Numbered from the stretch's first letter, positions 1-11,619 are shown. The stretch is 64,000 bases of DNA from Hirundichthys speculiger (GCA_018398805.1 JAGFBZ010000708.1:558001-622000), one strand, 5' to 3'. Numbers and translations are program-made. Notes: generated from the sequence alone by a model not told the origin.

Positions 1-554
1 ATCACCTGTATGTAGTTTACGGACCACGTGCTTAGATAAAGTGTCCTCGATCGCCGATTGAAGTTAAAATAAAAGTGATCCTCCTGTTGCATGAAACGTG
101 TTCTTATCTGCATTGTGCACCGACCGCCGGTGATCGATTCTGCGCAGGCCTGGCTCATTTCGAACGCACCCTTAGGTGCGTTATGAACGTCTAGTGTAAG
201 CAGTCAAGTCGCATCAGAGCATCGGGCCGTACAGTGTGAGAGCATTACTCGTGGGCTGCGAACTTTTGAACTCAGCGATCTAGTCGTGCAGTGTGAGATA
301 GGGCTGATTCAAACGATTTAAAATATCGCACAGTGTATGCCCGGCCTTAGGCTTCAGGTAAACATGTACATTTTATATGCATGCAAACATTTTTGGAGCG
401 GAGCGCGGAGCGGAGCGGGGTGCAGTGTTACTGGAGCGCTGAGCGGTTATGGGTGGAGCGGCGTTTTGCGACTTTGAGGGAAGAGCGGAACGGTGACAAC
501 CTTTGTGAGCGAGGAGCGGAAATTATCGCCGCTCCACTCCGCTCACATGCTCTG
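1..554 (-). mobile_element. Right part of a composite hAT element (cut by window edge)
   Basis: The element ends at 554 with the inverted terminus CAGAGCATGTGAGCGGAG (read on minus). Positions 1-346 are the terminal part of a second element whose end reads GGCCGGGCATACACTGTGCG on minus. The same two-layer arrangement occurs at 27,194-28,458 in the other orientation, with the same inner/outer junction. The other end and the target duplication partner (555-562 on this side) lie off the window. It sits in the septin-7 intron 3' of the last visible exon. No coding region is recognised. Confidence 0.75.
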
Positions 555-1124
555 CGTTCGGTAAACTCTGGGAGCTGCGAGTATCAGCGGGTACTGTATT
601 TTTGCCTTTCGTATCCTGAAATTTCTTTCGTAACAAGAGGCAATATTTTCCCGTTGAGACGTTTCGTTACCTGAAAATTTTGTATGTAGAGACGTGCGTA
701 AGTAGAAGTACCACTGTACTGGAAACCTTGTGGAAGGAAACCCAAAATATTTTTTCAAGTCATACAGCTTAAAGGCAATGCTACCAAATATACATGAAAA
801 CGTCTGGTTTCAACTGTATATAAAGAATATGAAGCACTGTCTATTTATCTGAATGGGTCTTAAAGCCCAGGTTCAGCAAAGCCAGTATATCAGTATATCA
901 TATATATGTTACTAAGAGATGTTGCAACACCAGCAGGAGCTTGTAGCCTTTTACAGAGTAAAAGAACATGTCCAGCATGCTCTCCATGATGGAAGCAATA
1001 TGTCTTACTGTGTCTCAAATCAAGTCTGTTCCAGTACTGTTAATTATGACTTAAACTCTACTGGTATACAGGATATAAAAGACACCTTTAAAACCTTTAC
1101 AGAAGTTCAGCAGTAGGAACCTAC
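555..1124. other. Septin-7 intron, nothing recognised
   Basis: AT-rich intronic sequence between the leftmost visible septin-7 exon and the hAT composite. The short open frames here lack motifs and splice context. The next septin-7 exon, expected to resume after Ser-Gly-His-Gly, was not found here and must lie left of the window. Confidence 0.5.
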
Positions 1125-1259
1125 CCATGTCCAGACGGAGCAATGAAATAGAGGCAGCAGTGAACTCTGCTGTCCGGCATCTGCCGCCTGTTGACCCGCG
1201 ATTCTGCGTTGAGGTAATCTTCAAACTTACTGTCGATGTAATCAGTGACTGGTTGCCAG
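1125..1259 (-). CDS. septin7: Septin-7 coding exon 6 (end of G-domain first half)
   Basis: Read on minus, a CTCAG acceptor is followed by 135 nt encoding [20 protein letters not shown] and then [20 protein letters not shown], ending in SGHG before a GTAGGT donor. This is the septin GTPase segment after switch II, including the conserved YFIxPxGH septin motif. The exon enters in phase 2, completing the Cys codon of the previous exon. It leaves within the Gly codon, consistent with continuation as LKPLD in the family. Septins are GTP-binding cytoskeletal proteins that co-polymerise into filaments at the cell cortex, cytokinetic ring and ciliary base; septin-7 is the ubiquitous subunit of hetero-hexamers and octamers. 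The gene continues beyond the left edge. Confidence 0.95.
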
Positions 1260-1355
1260 CTGAGGACCACATATTATTCACATTAATAACGAGTAAAAAG
1301 CTGCAGTTTTCTTTAAAGGTAACTGTATTAATCAGCAACAGATAGATGAGCTCAC

Positions 1356-1456
1356 CAGTTACTGTTGTCGACAGCGTCACCAAAGCCGGGGGTGTCAACG
1401 ATGGTGAGCAGAAGCTTGACTCCTCCTTCTTTTACAAGAACCTTTGACTGTTCGAC
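1356..1456 (-). CDS. septin7: Septin-7 coding exon 5 (switch II, DTPG motif)
   Basis: After a GTTGCAG acceptor, 101 nt encode [20 protein letters not shown] followed by [13 protein letters not shown] and two bases of a Cys codon, then a GTGAGC donor. DTPGFGD is the G3 (switch II) motif that contacts the gamma phosphate. The exon starts in phase 0, matching the end of exon 4, and ends in phase 2, matching exon 6 only 96 nt downstream. The septin-7 assignment follows from near identity to the vertebrate protein as I know it; other septins (2, 6, 9 groups) differ more around VEQSKVL. Confidence 0.95.
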
Positions 1457-1853
1457 CTGCAACCATGAGGAATGTTTAAAGAAACCGGCCAGGATATGCT
1501 GGAAGTATTACAAACTAGCTACAAAAGGCAGGGTATTGGAATCTTAGGCTACACTTAGTTTTCTTGTTTTGTTAAAGTTTAAATAACGTCTATATTTACT
1601 GACAATTGTGTCACTACAATCTTTGAGAAGAGACTAGAATTGATAGGAGACTGAATTGGGTATCGCTTAGGCAAGTAGGTTCAATCTCTTTATTGAATTT
1701 TGCCATAAATTTGGATTAGGATTGAAACGGAAAATATAATGATACCAGATATAGATGTTTGCAATAATAATTATAATTCTTTTCGAATAAGGTTTCACAT
1801 TTTATGATTGGAAAATAAATATGGATTGTCAAACTTTGACAAAACAAAACTTA

Positions 1854-2232
1854 GGCCCCGATCGTACACCTCCCGCTAGGTGCTAACAGCTACCTGCAAA
1901 TTGCAGGTTTAGGAACCTCCGTTAACCGCTAATGCAATCTTCCGCTCCCTAAACCCTTTATGCCGACTCCCTTACTTACATTGTAGGTGTGTCAGTGGGC
2001 GTGTCTTTTGGCATTCCCACAAACTCGGTATCATGCGATCGGTAGCGGTTTGCCGGTAGCACAACCTGCTCTCAAAGGCAATGGCTACTGACGCACTGAT
2101 TGTTTTAACAGGTGTAACGCCCTAACCACTCCTATGCATAATATAGCGGGTAGCGCAGGTGGGATAGCGGGTTTAGGACTATCCACTATCCCTAAATAGT
2201 GGCTTTAGGAGATCTGGTGGAAGATCGGGCCC
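1854..2232. mobile_element. PIF/Harbinger-like MITE, copy 1
   Basis: Termini GGCCCCGATCGTAC and (inverted) GGGCCCGATCTTCC flank AT/GC-mixed sequence carrying repeated CCCTAAA and GGGTAGCG blocks. Two other copies (6,240-6,778 and 12,671-13,925) have the same termini and exact 3-bp target duplications, typical of PIF/Harbinger. Here the flanks are TTA and TAA, so this copy's duplication is not conserved. Non-coding. Confidence 0.65.
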
Positions 2233-2295
2233 TAAAGGTGGCCTAAGACTGTTGCACAGCACTGCATTTCCCTAAATTATGTATGGCTACTAACT

Positions 2296-2526
2296 TCAGC
2301 TAGCTGGCTTTTCCTTTCCATCCTCTGTAAACCAGCACAGGAAGAACATCATGAACAGAAATGCCACTGAACCCATCAACGAGGTCAGCAGGAAGTGCTG
2401 TGCTTTGATCCACTGATCAGCGTGGGGTTGAGAAGGAACTCGTGATAACCAGATGAACTTTGATTTAATCAGCAGATATGAACCAAACCTTGTCTCCCAT
2501 TTTCTTCTGAGAGAGTTGGAGAGCTC
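2296..2526 (-). other. Unassigned 76-codon open frame with one membrane-like segment
   Basis: A stop-to-stop frame on minus, not opened by an ATG. It begins ELSNSLRRKWETRFGSYLIK and contains the hydrophobic run LLTSLMGSVAFLFMMFFLCW, then FTEDGKEKPAS and a stop. Composition (Trp, Lys, Arg, then a clean roughly 20-residue hydrophobic stretch and a charged tail) looks protein-like. I do not recognise the family, and no clear acceptor precedes it. It lies inside a septin-7 intron on the same strand, next to a MITE. It could be an exon remnant, a transposon fragment or chance. Confidence 0.2.
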
Positions 2527-2949
2527 TCAGTCGTCGGGTCAGTTCAGGTCCACACAGCAGTTAGTAAGCTACGCTCCCCAGAAAACAGACACCTTGTAAA
2601 AAGTCTCTGATCAGAGACCAATTGAGAATATGTGTTTTTAAGTTGAAGACAACTGAGACATAAAGAATGAACAGACTGAACGCTTGTCGACACATTGTGG
2701 AATATATATATTTTTTTTTTTAAGTCACATTTGAGTTTAGACCAGCCGTCGCCTTGTGCTACGTTCAGACTGTTCACTGTATGCGTCTAAACTGCACTCA
2801 TTCAGTCCAAAACCAGACAACAAATCTGACAAGAAAACAACTTTCAGTAGATACAAGTTACTACGTTAGGATGACGGTTTACACAATGTTCAGCATGTGA
2901 TCAAATTTTACTTCATAATAATGTAACATGGCTTTGAACAGGTGGTAAC

Positions 2950-3070
2950 TAGAGATGAAACGGTTATCGGTATTACGGTAAAGCGCGGTAAAATTTTACA
3001 CGATAACGATTACCGTTTATGTTTGATTTCATCTCATTATTGCGGTCGATTAACGGGATATGTAATATCA
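2950..3070 (+). mobile_element. Left-end fragment of a hAT-like repeat
   Basis: Begins TAGAGATGAAACGGTTATCG with dense CGGTAT/ATAACG subterminal repeats like the complete hAT-type elements elsewhere in the window. No right terminus was found, so it is truncated or merged with the next repeat. Confidence 0.35.
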
Positions 3071-3123
3071 GCCCCATTCAAGTCTGCGAGTGACTCATGA
3101 CTGTGTCTCACGTGAATATGTAG

Positions 3124-3151
3124 GTTGTAACATCGGAATCGATGTTACAAC
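3124..3151. repeat. Perfect 11-bp inverted repeat (6-nt loop)
   Basis: GTTGTAACATC at 3,124-3,134 is exactly complementary to GATGTTACAAC at 3,141-3,151. It is probably a fragment of an element terminus rather than a functional hairpin. Confidence 0.6.
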
Positions 3152-3189
3152 GTTACGAGAGCCCCCGCAGACACTTCGCGCACCTCCCC

Positions 3190-3450
3190 AAAATTGTAGG
3201 TGACCGCAGGCAGTGCCGCATTGCGTCACAGGGAGGAGAGAAAGGAGGCCTCTGATTGGTCAATTTTACGCGACGCCTATTTCCAGCTTGCTACCTTACC
3301 GGCTTGTTTTGTTTGTATGACTGCAATACCGAGATAATGATAATTCGCCATACCGAATGCCATACCAAGATTCCTCACCGAGACGGTGAGGAAGTGGAAA
3401 AACGAGATAAGTTTGCGTTGTGGCGTGGAATAACATAATAATAAATAAAT
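3190..3450 (+). mobile_element. Fragment of the MADF-type Harbinger-like repeat (see 38,749-39,190)
   Basis: Shares, in opposite orientation, the blocks GGAGGCCTCTGATTGGTCAA, GTGAGGAAGTGGAAAAAC and GGAATAACAT with 38,749-39,190. The piece at about 3,383-3,420 corresponds to the MRKWKN...RDKF part of the MADF-like frame there. No intact termini were seen. Confidence 0.45.
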
Positions 3451-3687
3451 AAATCAGAAATGGTACAGTATACTACTGTTATAGCTGCAATGTGTGTGAC
3501 CGCTGAGAAGACAGCTGTCTCTACTAAAGAACAGGACAGGTATGCCGACTGACCACACAGGCTGCTCACTGAGCTCATGGGAAAGATAGGAGCAATATTA
3601 TGTCATTCTGGAAAAGACACACATATGTCTGTTATAAGGTTGGGCTGAATCTTCTTCAGTGTGATTCAAGTACATATTTATTCAAAT

Positions 3688-4446
3688 TAGGGATGGGCAT
3701 TTGGTCGAGATTTATTCGTCGATCGTCGGGAGAATTAATGATTAAAAATCGATTAATCATTAACATTTTTATATTGAAAACTATCACAAATATTCTCGAT
3801 ATCGGCGTGGCGTTTGTTTTCCCCTTTGGCCTGGTTGCTATGGCCCGTGCATGCCCAGATGTGTTCAGTGAACCGGATGTTTGTGGTCGACAATAATGTG
3901 ACATTTCCTGTTTCTTTTCTTTAAAAAACAACGATAATAAAACAAGAGATATCGAGGAGACTACTTAACAAGGACAATTTATATCAAGGCGCCAGTATTA
4001 CAGGCTTTTTGTTTCTTAAAAAGATGCGCTTGTTGTGTGGTCGATGTGCACTGCAGCTCCTTCTGGTCCGTGCTAACACCGAGTTCAGGCTAGGCTAGGC
4101 TAGGCTGAGATAGAGATGAACCGCCTCCACCGTCCTTTACAAGGCTTGGATGCGCGTTGTTCAAGTGATACATCATTGTCGTTGTCGATTAATTGTGTTT
4201 GTAATTTGCATTGCAGTGATTGCAGTACACTTGGTCATTTTCTAAACGAAAATGGTCCCACGCCACACTTCACCGCGACCGCTCCATGATTAGGCGAAGA
4301 CCTATAGAAGCTCGCGTGTGACAACTGAGGCCAACCAGGGTAGGGTGATGGTGAAATGTTGCCCCCTGCTGCCAAATTTCTATCGGTGGCACAGTGAAAT
4401 GCATCGCATTGTTTGAGGACGTGCACTGAGAACCTACGTTCGGATT

Positions 4447-4479
<33 letters not shown>

Positions 4480-4565
4480 ATTCGGTTCATCGACGAAAAT
4501 TAATTTCTTCGACCAAATTCTTAATGATCAATCATCGATTAATCGATTAATTATGCCCATCCCTA
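3688..4565. mobile_element. Non-autonomous hAT element with perfect 8-bp target duplication
   Basis: Termini TAGGGATGGGCAT on both sides (inverted at 4,553-4,565), flanked by the identical octamer ATTCAAAT at 3,680-3,687 and 4,566-4,573. Subterminal regions are rich in CGATTAATC repeats. Interior holds (GGCTA)n at about 4,087-4,106 and a long A-run at about 4,451-4,478. No transposase is recognised; the short frames inside are not coding. Confidence 0.85.
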
Positions 4566-4839
4566 ATTCAAATAATGAAACACAATAAGAGTTCAGTCAT
4601 TTTTCTGAGGCGCGTTTGTGAACAGTTTGGTGACAGGAATGTTGGCATTATTCAATATTTCTCAAGTTATCTGATCCTATTCAAGTGTGCTGATACAATA
4701 AATTAATAAGTAAACATTAACTCTGCATTTGTTGCCTGATAAAGAAAACTGGAATTAAAGTAAAAAAATAAAAGCAACAACATTTGATGAATAATATAAG
4801 ATGAAGTTATTTTAACCCTAACTGATGCAGTGAACAGGT

Positions 4840-5360
4840 TGTCACTCTTTAAATATCAGAAGATACATCCCATGGTTGTGGAAAAGATGTATGTTTCAGA
4901 GGGGTCAAATTGTTGGTCTGCATAACTAAGGAGATTAATGAAACTACTAAAATTTGGTCAGGAAGTGTCCAACACATTACTAAAATCTGCAAGAGCAGTG
5001 GTGGAACCATCATCTTTGAGGAGGTACTGTGGTCAGAGAGAAAAAACCTTGAATTATCAATCACTTAAATGTTTTGTGAACGCAGAATATTAAGAGAACT
5101 CAAGGTGTTGGGACTAAATAGCTAAAGACTTCAGTTTGCTAGGCAGCATAAACATTGATCTCTAGCTCAATGGAAAAAGGTCACAAGGTCTGGTGAGTCC
5201 AGACTCTCCTTGTTCAAGAGTGATGCAGGCATCACGAGAAGCAGAACAGTAAATGAAGTGAAGCTCCCATCATGCTTGGTGTCTTACTTGCTAGTTTGTG
5301 ATGGCACAACTATGATCTGAGGTTGCTCAAGGTTTACATTAAGTCAGGTGACTACTTGTA
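4840..5360 (+). pseudogene. Degenerate Tc1-like transposase remnant
   Basis: The nucleotide sequence follows the central part of fish Tc1-like transposase genes (a stretch like GAAACTACTAAAATTTGGTC, then TGGAAAAAGGTCACAAGGTC, then TCATGCTTGGTGTC), but every frame is broken by stops and indels. No terminal inverted repeats were identified. It is an old dead copy inside a septin-7 intron. Confidence 0.5.
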
Positions 5361-5879
5361 GAGAGTCTCTGTCTTAACACACTTGACACAATGGCGACAG
5401 AGCTGTGATGTTGTAGCCTGGATGGTAAACAGCACACGATTAGCCGTCTGGACTGGGAGGGGTGAACATCATCTCTGACTGCAGTTGGACTCCTGCTAAG
5501 AGGGACTGTGTCTGCTGTGGACCAGGCTGCCTACCCATGACAGTGGGGTCCATGGCTAGCCTGAAACATCAGACCCACAACTAGAAAGATGTGGACCTGC
5601 AAAGCAATTTAAATTTGCTAGTTGTACATCTGGACTTCAAGGCTAGCCCACAGCAACTGCTCGCCATGAAGAGTAACGATACGTTCTTTCACATCAAAGT
5701 CTCCAAAAGTCTCCAATATCCCCAGGAAATGTCACTAGATTTGGCACTAGTCACTTTTGGAAAAAAAAAATAGGCTAGAGGGATTTGAATACTCGCAAAA
5801 TATAGCGACTAAGTAACTACGCTGCATGACGCGGCAACACTGTTCTCCCGTCGACTCATTTCTGTCCGTCTGAATACGT
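5361..5879. other. Intronic, nothing recognised
   Basis: No repeat family, exon or RNA gene that I can support. A single short frame at 5,591-5,773 lacks motifs. Confidence 0.4.
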
Positions 5880-6940
5880 CACCTTGTTCGTTGCTCTAAA
5901 GGAGTTTAGGCATCTTGGGTTCTTGTTCAGATGTGGGGGAAGAATGGAGCAGAAGATCAACAAGACTCTGTACCAGTCTGCTCTGGTGAAGAGAGTTGAG
6001 CCAAAAGCCAAAGCTCTGTCAAATTGTTGGCAGTGACTGAAAGAGCACGATCACAGTTACAAGCTGCTAAAATCACTTTCCTTCGCCGGGAGGTTGGACT
6101 CTCCCTATGAGATAGTGAGAAGTTCTTTTGTTTTGTAGAGAACCAGAGGAGACTTGCTGCTGGTCCATATCTCGCTCGGTAGGTGTGTCAGGCAAGTCCA
6201 ACTGGGAGGAGTTCTCGGGCAGGGCACACCAGAGATTATGAGCCCAATCCTCCACCAGATCTGCTATAGCCACTATTTAGGGATAGCGGGTAGCGGGAGG
6301 GGCGTTCCCCCGCAAAAAATGCAATCTTCCACCTCCCTAAACCCGCTATCCCACCTGCGCTACCCGTTACATTAAACATAGGAGTGGTTAGGGCGTTCCA
6401 CCTGATAAACCAATCAGAGCCATTTTCTCAGGGGTCCAACTGAGGCCAGATCAATCAGTTATTTCGAGAGGTAGAGTCGTTTGTGCACATCCACGTGTGA
6501 CCACGTGGACGCACATTGATGCCGTTTGGACACGCTCTTGTATGCGCCGACATGTGGGTTGCTTTTTCCTAAACCCGCGATCGCAAGATACCAAGTTTGC
6601 GGAAAGGGCAAAAGACACGCCCATTGTACACCTATAAAGTGAGTAAGGGAGCCGGTATAACAGGGCAGCGGCTTTAGCAAGTGAAAGATTGCATTAGTGG
6701 TTAGCAGAGGTTCCTATACCCGCAATTTGCAAGTCGCGGCTAGTGTTAACGGGTAAGAGGAAGTGTACGATCGGGGCCTATATCTCCCTCATTGCTAGCT
6801 TGAGAAAGCCTCAGTATTTCCCCAAAAGGACAAGAGGAGGTGTCTGAGGAGAGGGAGGTCTGAACTCTCTGCTCAGGTAGCTGCCCTGTGACTCGAACTC
6901 AGATAAGTGGTAGTTAATGGATAGCTAGCTGGAGAGGACT
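5880..6940 (+). mobile_element. LINE 3' end (RT C-terminal region), split by a MITE
   Basis: 5,930-6,236 resembles the C-terminal part of a widespread fish non-LTR reverse transcriptase (blocks GGTGAAGAGAGTTGAGCC, AAGAGCACGATCACAGTTAC, GGGAGGTTGGACTCTCCCTA). The match resumes at 6,782 with ATCTCCCTCATTGCTAGC and GGAGAGGGAGGTCTGAACTC. The interruption is exactly the MITE at 6,240-6,778 plus one copy of its 3-bp duplication. All frames are decayed. The plus orientation follows from the reading direction of the RT remnant. Confidence 0.55.
6240..6778. mobile_element. PIF/Harbinger-like MITE, copy 2
   Basis: Left terminus GAGCCCAATCCTCCACCAGA and right terminus ending GTACGATCGGGGCC. Flanked by TAT at 6,237-6,239 and 6,779-6,781. 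Inserted into a LINE fragment whose sequence continues on both sides. Internal blocks (CCCTAAACCCGCTATCCCAC and others) match copies 1 and 3. Confidence 0.75.
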
Positions 6941-8642
6941 TTATGAAGCAGCATGACTATCCATCATCACAACAAGATCTTTCAGGAAAAAAAATGGATT
7001 TAAAATAAAACAAAAAATGTTAAGACACTGCATAAATTTACTGAATCGATGCCACAGAGAATGTGTGTCATAATTAATGCTAAAGGTGGTCTAAAAATAC
7101 AAGAATGTGCTTTATTTTCTGGCTCAGCAATTTATTGTTTGTAAGGAAAACCACATCAGTGGGGCTTTGCATGTAATTGATTAATAACCATGAAACTGAA
7201 TCTATTCTCAAATTTGAAAAAACAAAAACCAGACAAAAAACAAAAACCAAGAATGTCTTTGTATTGGCTCATAGCAGTTTGCTAGTTAATCACCAAGTTC
7301 TTCCTCTTGTATGCTCTCTTTAACCATGAACAATGAAGACATCCAGCCCAACTTCTATCACATCCTAACACCTTCAAACAGTGGATTATAATATTCACAA
7401 GAGTATTGTTACATTTTTTTGTCAGCAGTTGTAAACAAAGAGCCGTAAGTTATCTGAAAAGTAAATAGCCTGTGGTTGATCCAAAGATATATATGAAAAA
7501 AGAGGCTTTATTTAATTTTTTTCTTAACCTCTTCAGCTATTGTAAGGTCAATGAACAGGTCTCGATCCCTGACACTGAAAGCTTTAATGAATCTTAGTGT
7601 TTAGTCCAGGGGACAACACACACGTGCACTAAATGTTAAGAGCTGAGGGGGTTCGATTGGCAGAACAACAGATTGGAAGCAGCAGTCGGGTGAGGGGGAG
7701 CCAGAGGTCCTTCCTATGTTGCCGGGGATTAGATGAGATTTAGAGCCAAGTAGGATAGAAGCAACAGATGAAGGGAGGATCCTCAACATGCAGCTGATTT
7801 ACTGTGCTGCCTCCCAAACTCAGCATTTATAACTCTGCAATGGGCTGTAAAGAGGAGCTCTGAAACAGGCCGCCTGCCTGTTGGAGCTCCTTCACACCAA
7901 GAGTATCACTTTACACTTTTCAAAAGAAAGTTCCTGCTAAACTATTCAGTTGAGATCTCTCACTGGGGGAACAGCCAAGCCCTTATTCTGAGCTCTGCCA
8001 CTGCAAACAGTGTCAAGGTTTGCGAACTCGGGTCAAAACCCAGATGGTTCACACATTCTGTTGTATTCTTGGAAACAACATCAGTTTTAGTGATTGCTTC
8101 ATCTATCATGATTCCACATGCAGACGGTTCAGAACAGCTCTGATAGTTGTCACCGTAAAAATCTTACTGAGCAACAATTAGTGCTGACAGACTCAACAAA
8201 ACAAGTGGAGAATTAGCAGAGTCAAGTATCAGTGATAATTTCATGTAAAAATCACAAAGATTTACTTAATTACTTTTTGGAAAAAGAAACACAGACAAGG
8301 TTTCTTTTATTTTAAGAGATGAAGTCAAGTTCTTCTGTGTAGGTACACAAATAAAGCTCTTTTCAGACATGTGCCCACTTCCACTAATCTGATGCTCCTC
8401 AGCATGATGTCTGAACGCTAACGTCAGGGCTTCAGACTTATCTCTGAATGCTCCTAACTGAAAAATCAAAAAGAAAAATGCAAAAATGAGGAGCGCCACT
8501 TAAACCGACTGCAGTGCTTTAATCCTGGAGTGCATGACAAATAAATAATAATGATTTGACAATATTATTACAATATAAAGAAACAAAATGCTTTACTGTA
8601 AAGGAATACGGTCATTGTTCAGTATTAGAGGATTTTTCAGTA
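6941..8642. other. Septin-7 intron, nothing recognised
   Basis: AT-rich sequence with short A/T runs. No transposon termini or exon with splice sites recognised. The septin-7 reading frame is already complete across this intron (exon 4 joins exon 5 in phase 0). Confidence 0.5.
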
Positions 8643-8650
8643 ATGATACC

Positions 8651-9750
8651 TAGGGGTGCACGATAATTATCGGGCCGGTAACAGGAAATTATGACGTCAT
8701 TTCGTCCAGTTCGATATCATGAAAAATAGCCCCGATAACATATATATTTTTGTCAACACGGCAGTGCCTCGCTCCCTCTGAGCCTTGAATGACCGGCAGT
8801 TAATGTTATGTTCAAGTGATGTCGGCATAATCAGAAAAACGATTACTCAATAAGGAACATCAAGAATACCCCCTCATGCCAGAAAACAACTTGTTAACTC
8901 GGTCATAATTTTGGTAGTTGCTGACTTGAATTGATATTCGCAGTATGAACAGTAGAACAATGCGCAAACGAGAGAACAGAGGAATTTACATTACACCTTG
9001 AACGCAGCATGTGGCAGAGCATGCTGATGACAACAAACAACATAGCAGCGATTGTATGGAACTTGCTCCAAGCGAATTCTACAAGGAGGGAAAAATAGCA
9101 CAAGCTTGAATACGTCAAACCCGATCAGCCATCTGAAACGTAACCATTGCTTTTGAAAGTTTTGAAATCGTGCTAACGTCCGCTATCGTGAGCTAACACT
9201 AATGTGAGCTAACGCTAACATGAGCTAGGCAGCAGCAGAGAATTCACTGGGACTTACACACATTGGCGAGGCTTTCGAAAAATCCAAGAATTTTTCCAAA
9301 GATGACCCACGAGCAAAGGTGAAATGGGTAGAAGGTAGAAATGTTTGAATCTAACTTGTGTCAGTGCATTAATTTTCTATGTATATTTATTTTTTGTAAA
9401 CTTCTCGAATGTACTTTTTTAGTTTGTCATTCTGATGCATGTATTTCCATCAGTTTAAGGAGCCTTTATTTTTTACATCAGTCAGTAATGAACCTTATTT
9501 AGGTTAATGTGAGATATCAAATAGGTTTGTTTGATAGCTTTATGAAAATGTTTTAGAGGCTTGCCAATAGTTTTTCATTGGAAAAAACAAATATCTGTTC
9601 ATTTAAAGAGTCAAAACTATTTTTGATTTTGTTCCTAGTATTGATGTAATGATCTTAGGTATATATGTGTGTTATCGTTTATCGGTATCGACCTTTAGGA
9701 GCTGAAAATTATCGGTATCAGTTTTAAAAAACAGTTATTGTGAATCCGTA
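8651..9750. mobile_element. hAT family G element, perfect 8-bp target duplication
   Basis: Starts TAGGGGTGCACGATAATTATCG and ends with the degenerate complement (GTTATTGTGAATCCGTA). Flanked by ATGATACC at 8,643-8,650 and 9,751-9,758. Subterminal GTTATCGG/ATCGGTATCG repeats. Two relatives: 34,218-34,962 and the fragment 21,475-21,919. No intact transposase. Confidence 0.85.
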
Positions 9751-9758
9751 ATGATACC

Positions 9759-11512
9759 AAAATTGAATAAATGTCTTGAGTTACATATCAACTGAGTTAA
9801 AACTTTAGTGGGCAGATCATGGTTTTGTGTTTTTGAATTACCTACGGAGTCATGATGAATGATAATCTTTAATGTGACAGGAGGGTTGACCCCCTCCCTC
9901 CCTCCCACGAACACAAAATGCTGGTTTTCAGACTGCAACAGAATGCTTCCTTCTGAAAGCTTTTACTCATGTTGGTCCTTCATTGGTCATTTTAAAAGCT
10001 GAGGTTTACAACTCTGCAACAAGGATTAGACACGTTTTCCATCCCGATGGATCTGCTAGTAGTTCTGAACATTATGGCTTTGTTTCCAAAGAAATGTGCC
10101 TTTGTTGACTGACCATGTGCCTCAGTAGATGCATTTCTGTCTTTTTTTTTTTTGCCACCTTCCTTCCCTGTCCAGCAACAGAGTGGATGTATTTGTTTTA
10201 CACTTAATCAAACACTGAATTAAAAACTAGGTCCAGTAAGCTTTGCACAAAGAAAACAGAAAAAAAGACAGACAGTAACAAACAAAGAAAGACAGACGGA
10301 AACAAAAGTTGGTGGTCGACTATGAAAACTACTTTTCTCAGTATATCAGCCCAGTCTGTATGAAGACCCAGTGAGTTCATGTTTATGAAAGCAAAAAGAA
10401 AGAAATAAAAATCATCATCATCATTAACACAAGAGCAATGTAAAATGTGATCAAAATTTTTTATTTTTTAGCAGGTTTATCATTTAAAAACTAACTTAAC
10501 GTGGTGAACTGTTGAAAATTGATCTTTAAGGCTTCTATACACTGCATGATTCCTGCAGTCGTGTAAGATTATAGCTTCTCACGCTGTACGAGTTTCGTTT
10601 GCTCAATCTTTGGTACCATGTCCACAACGGTATGTGCAGACTGTACGATGATGAATCGAAGGCGACTGTTAATGCGGATGAATGTAGAATTGCACCATCA
10701 TTATGTGCTGACAGTAAACGACATGTGAAAATAACATGCTCAGTTTTAGTGTTTACATGTGCTAAACTGCATTATTAAAGGGGAAACAAAAGCAGTGAAG
10801 ACAGAGAAGAGGCCATCTTTGGATTCTTATTTATAAATGGAAAGCCACTAGGTCACAGTAGTAAACACATAGTTTCAAGTTGCATTTTAATTGCCTACTA
10901 CGCTGACGAGTCGTAGGATTTTTTGACACTGTCAGAAATTTATATCAGGTGGTCTTTGGTCACAAGGCCAGTGCCACAGCCGTTATCAAACTGTTCATAT
11001 TGTAGGGTGTAGGACAGCTGATTTTGACCAAAGATATCCCCAAGAATATTTCGCCACGCTGATCTTTCGCCTGCAATAGACCAGGATTGTGAAGCATGTA
11101 GGAGCTCTTAGTAAAATAATGCTATTGGCTCACTTTAAATGATAAAACAAATAATCTCTGTGTGAAAGCAGATGAACTGGTTTTGTTGTCCAACATAAAT
11201 ACAGGACAACAAAGGCTTGGCAACTTCACAACAATAGTTTCTATTGCAGATAGCAATTAGAGTTGTGAAGCAACACAGAGAAGAAAAAAACAAAACAAAA
11301 GCAAAGACCACACCTGTGTTTTTCTAGAATCAGTGTCTGACATTTAGACCGGCTCAAGTCACACATCAAGTTTAAAATAATAGACCAAACTGTGGCGCTC
11401 TATTATACAAGTTTCTGTCTGTATCAGTTGGAATAAACAGAAAATCACAGTTTACCAGGAGCTCGAATGACTCCACTGTTGACAGTGTTTCTACATGAGT
11501 AAAGAAAATTAC
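9759..11512. other. Septin-7 intron with minor simple repeats
   Basis: Holds a T-run (about 10,141-10,153) and A-rich stretches. At 10,535-10,600 there is a block faintly like the GGGCATACACTGTGCGA element termini (TATACACTGCATGATTCC), too degenerate to call. Nothing else recognised. Confidence 0.4.
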
Positions 11513-11619
11513 CTGAACAGTTTTTTTGATTCTATGAGAAGGACCCGGATATTCAGCAGAGTACAAGTCTGTGAGAAAGAGCGAGTTGATCAACGTCGAC
11601 TTTCCCAGCCCAGATTCCC
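11513..11619 (-). CDS. septin7: Septin-7 coding exon 4 (P-loop, Walker A)
   Basis: TTACAG acceptor, then 107 nt that complete a split Gly codon and encode [20 protein letters not shown] followed by [16 protein letters not shown], with donor [15 protein letters not shown] is the P-loop (G1) that binds the GTP phosphates, and the segment after it forms the first part of the switch I region. Enters in phase 1, exits in phase 0 into VEQSKVL (exon 5). This exon alone identifies the septin-7 group. Confidence 0.97.
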
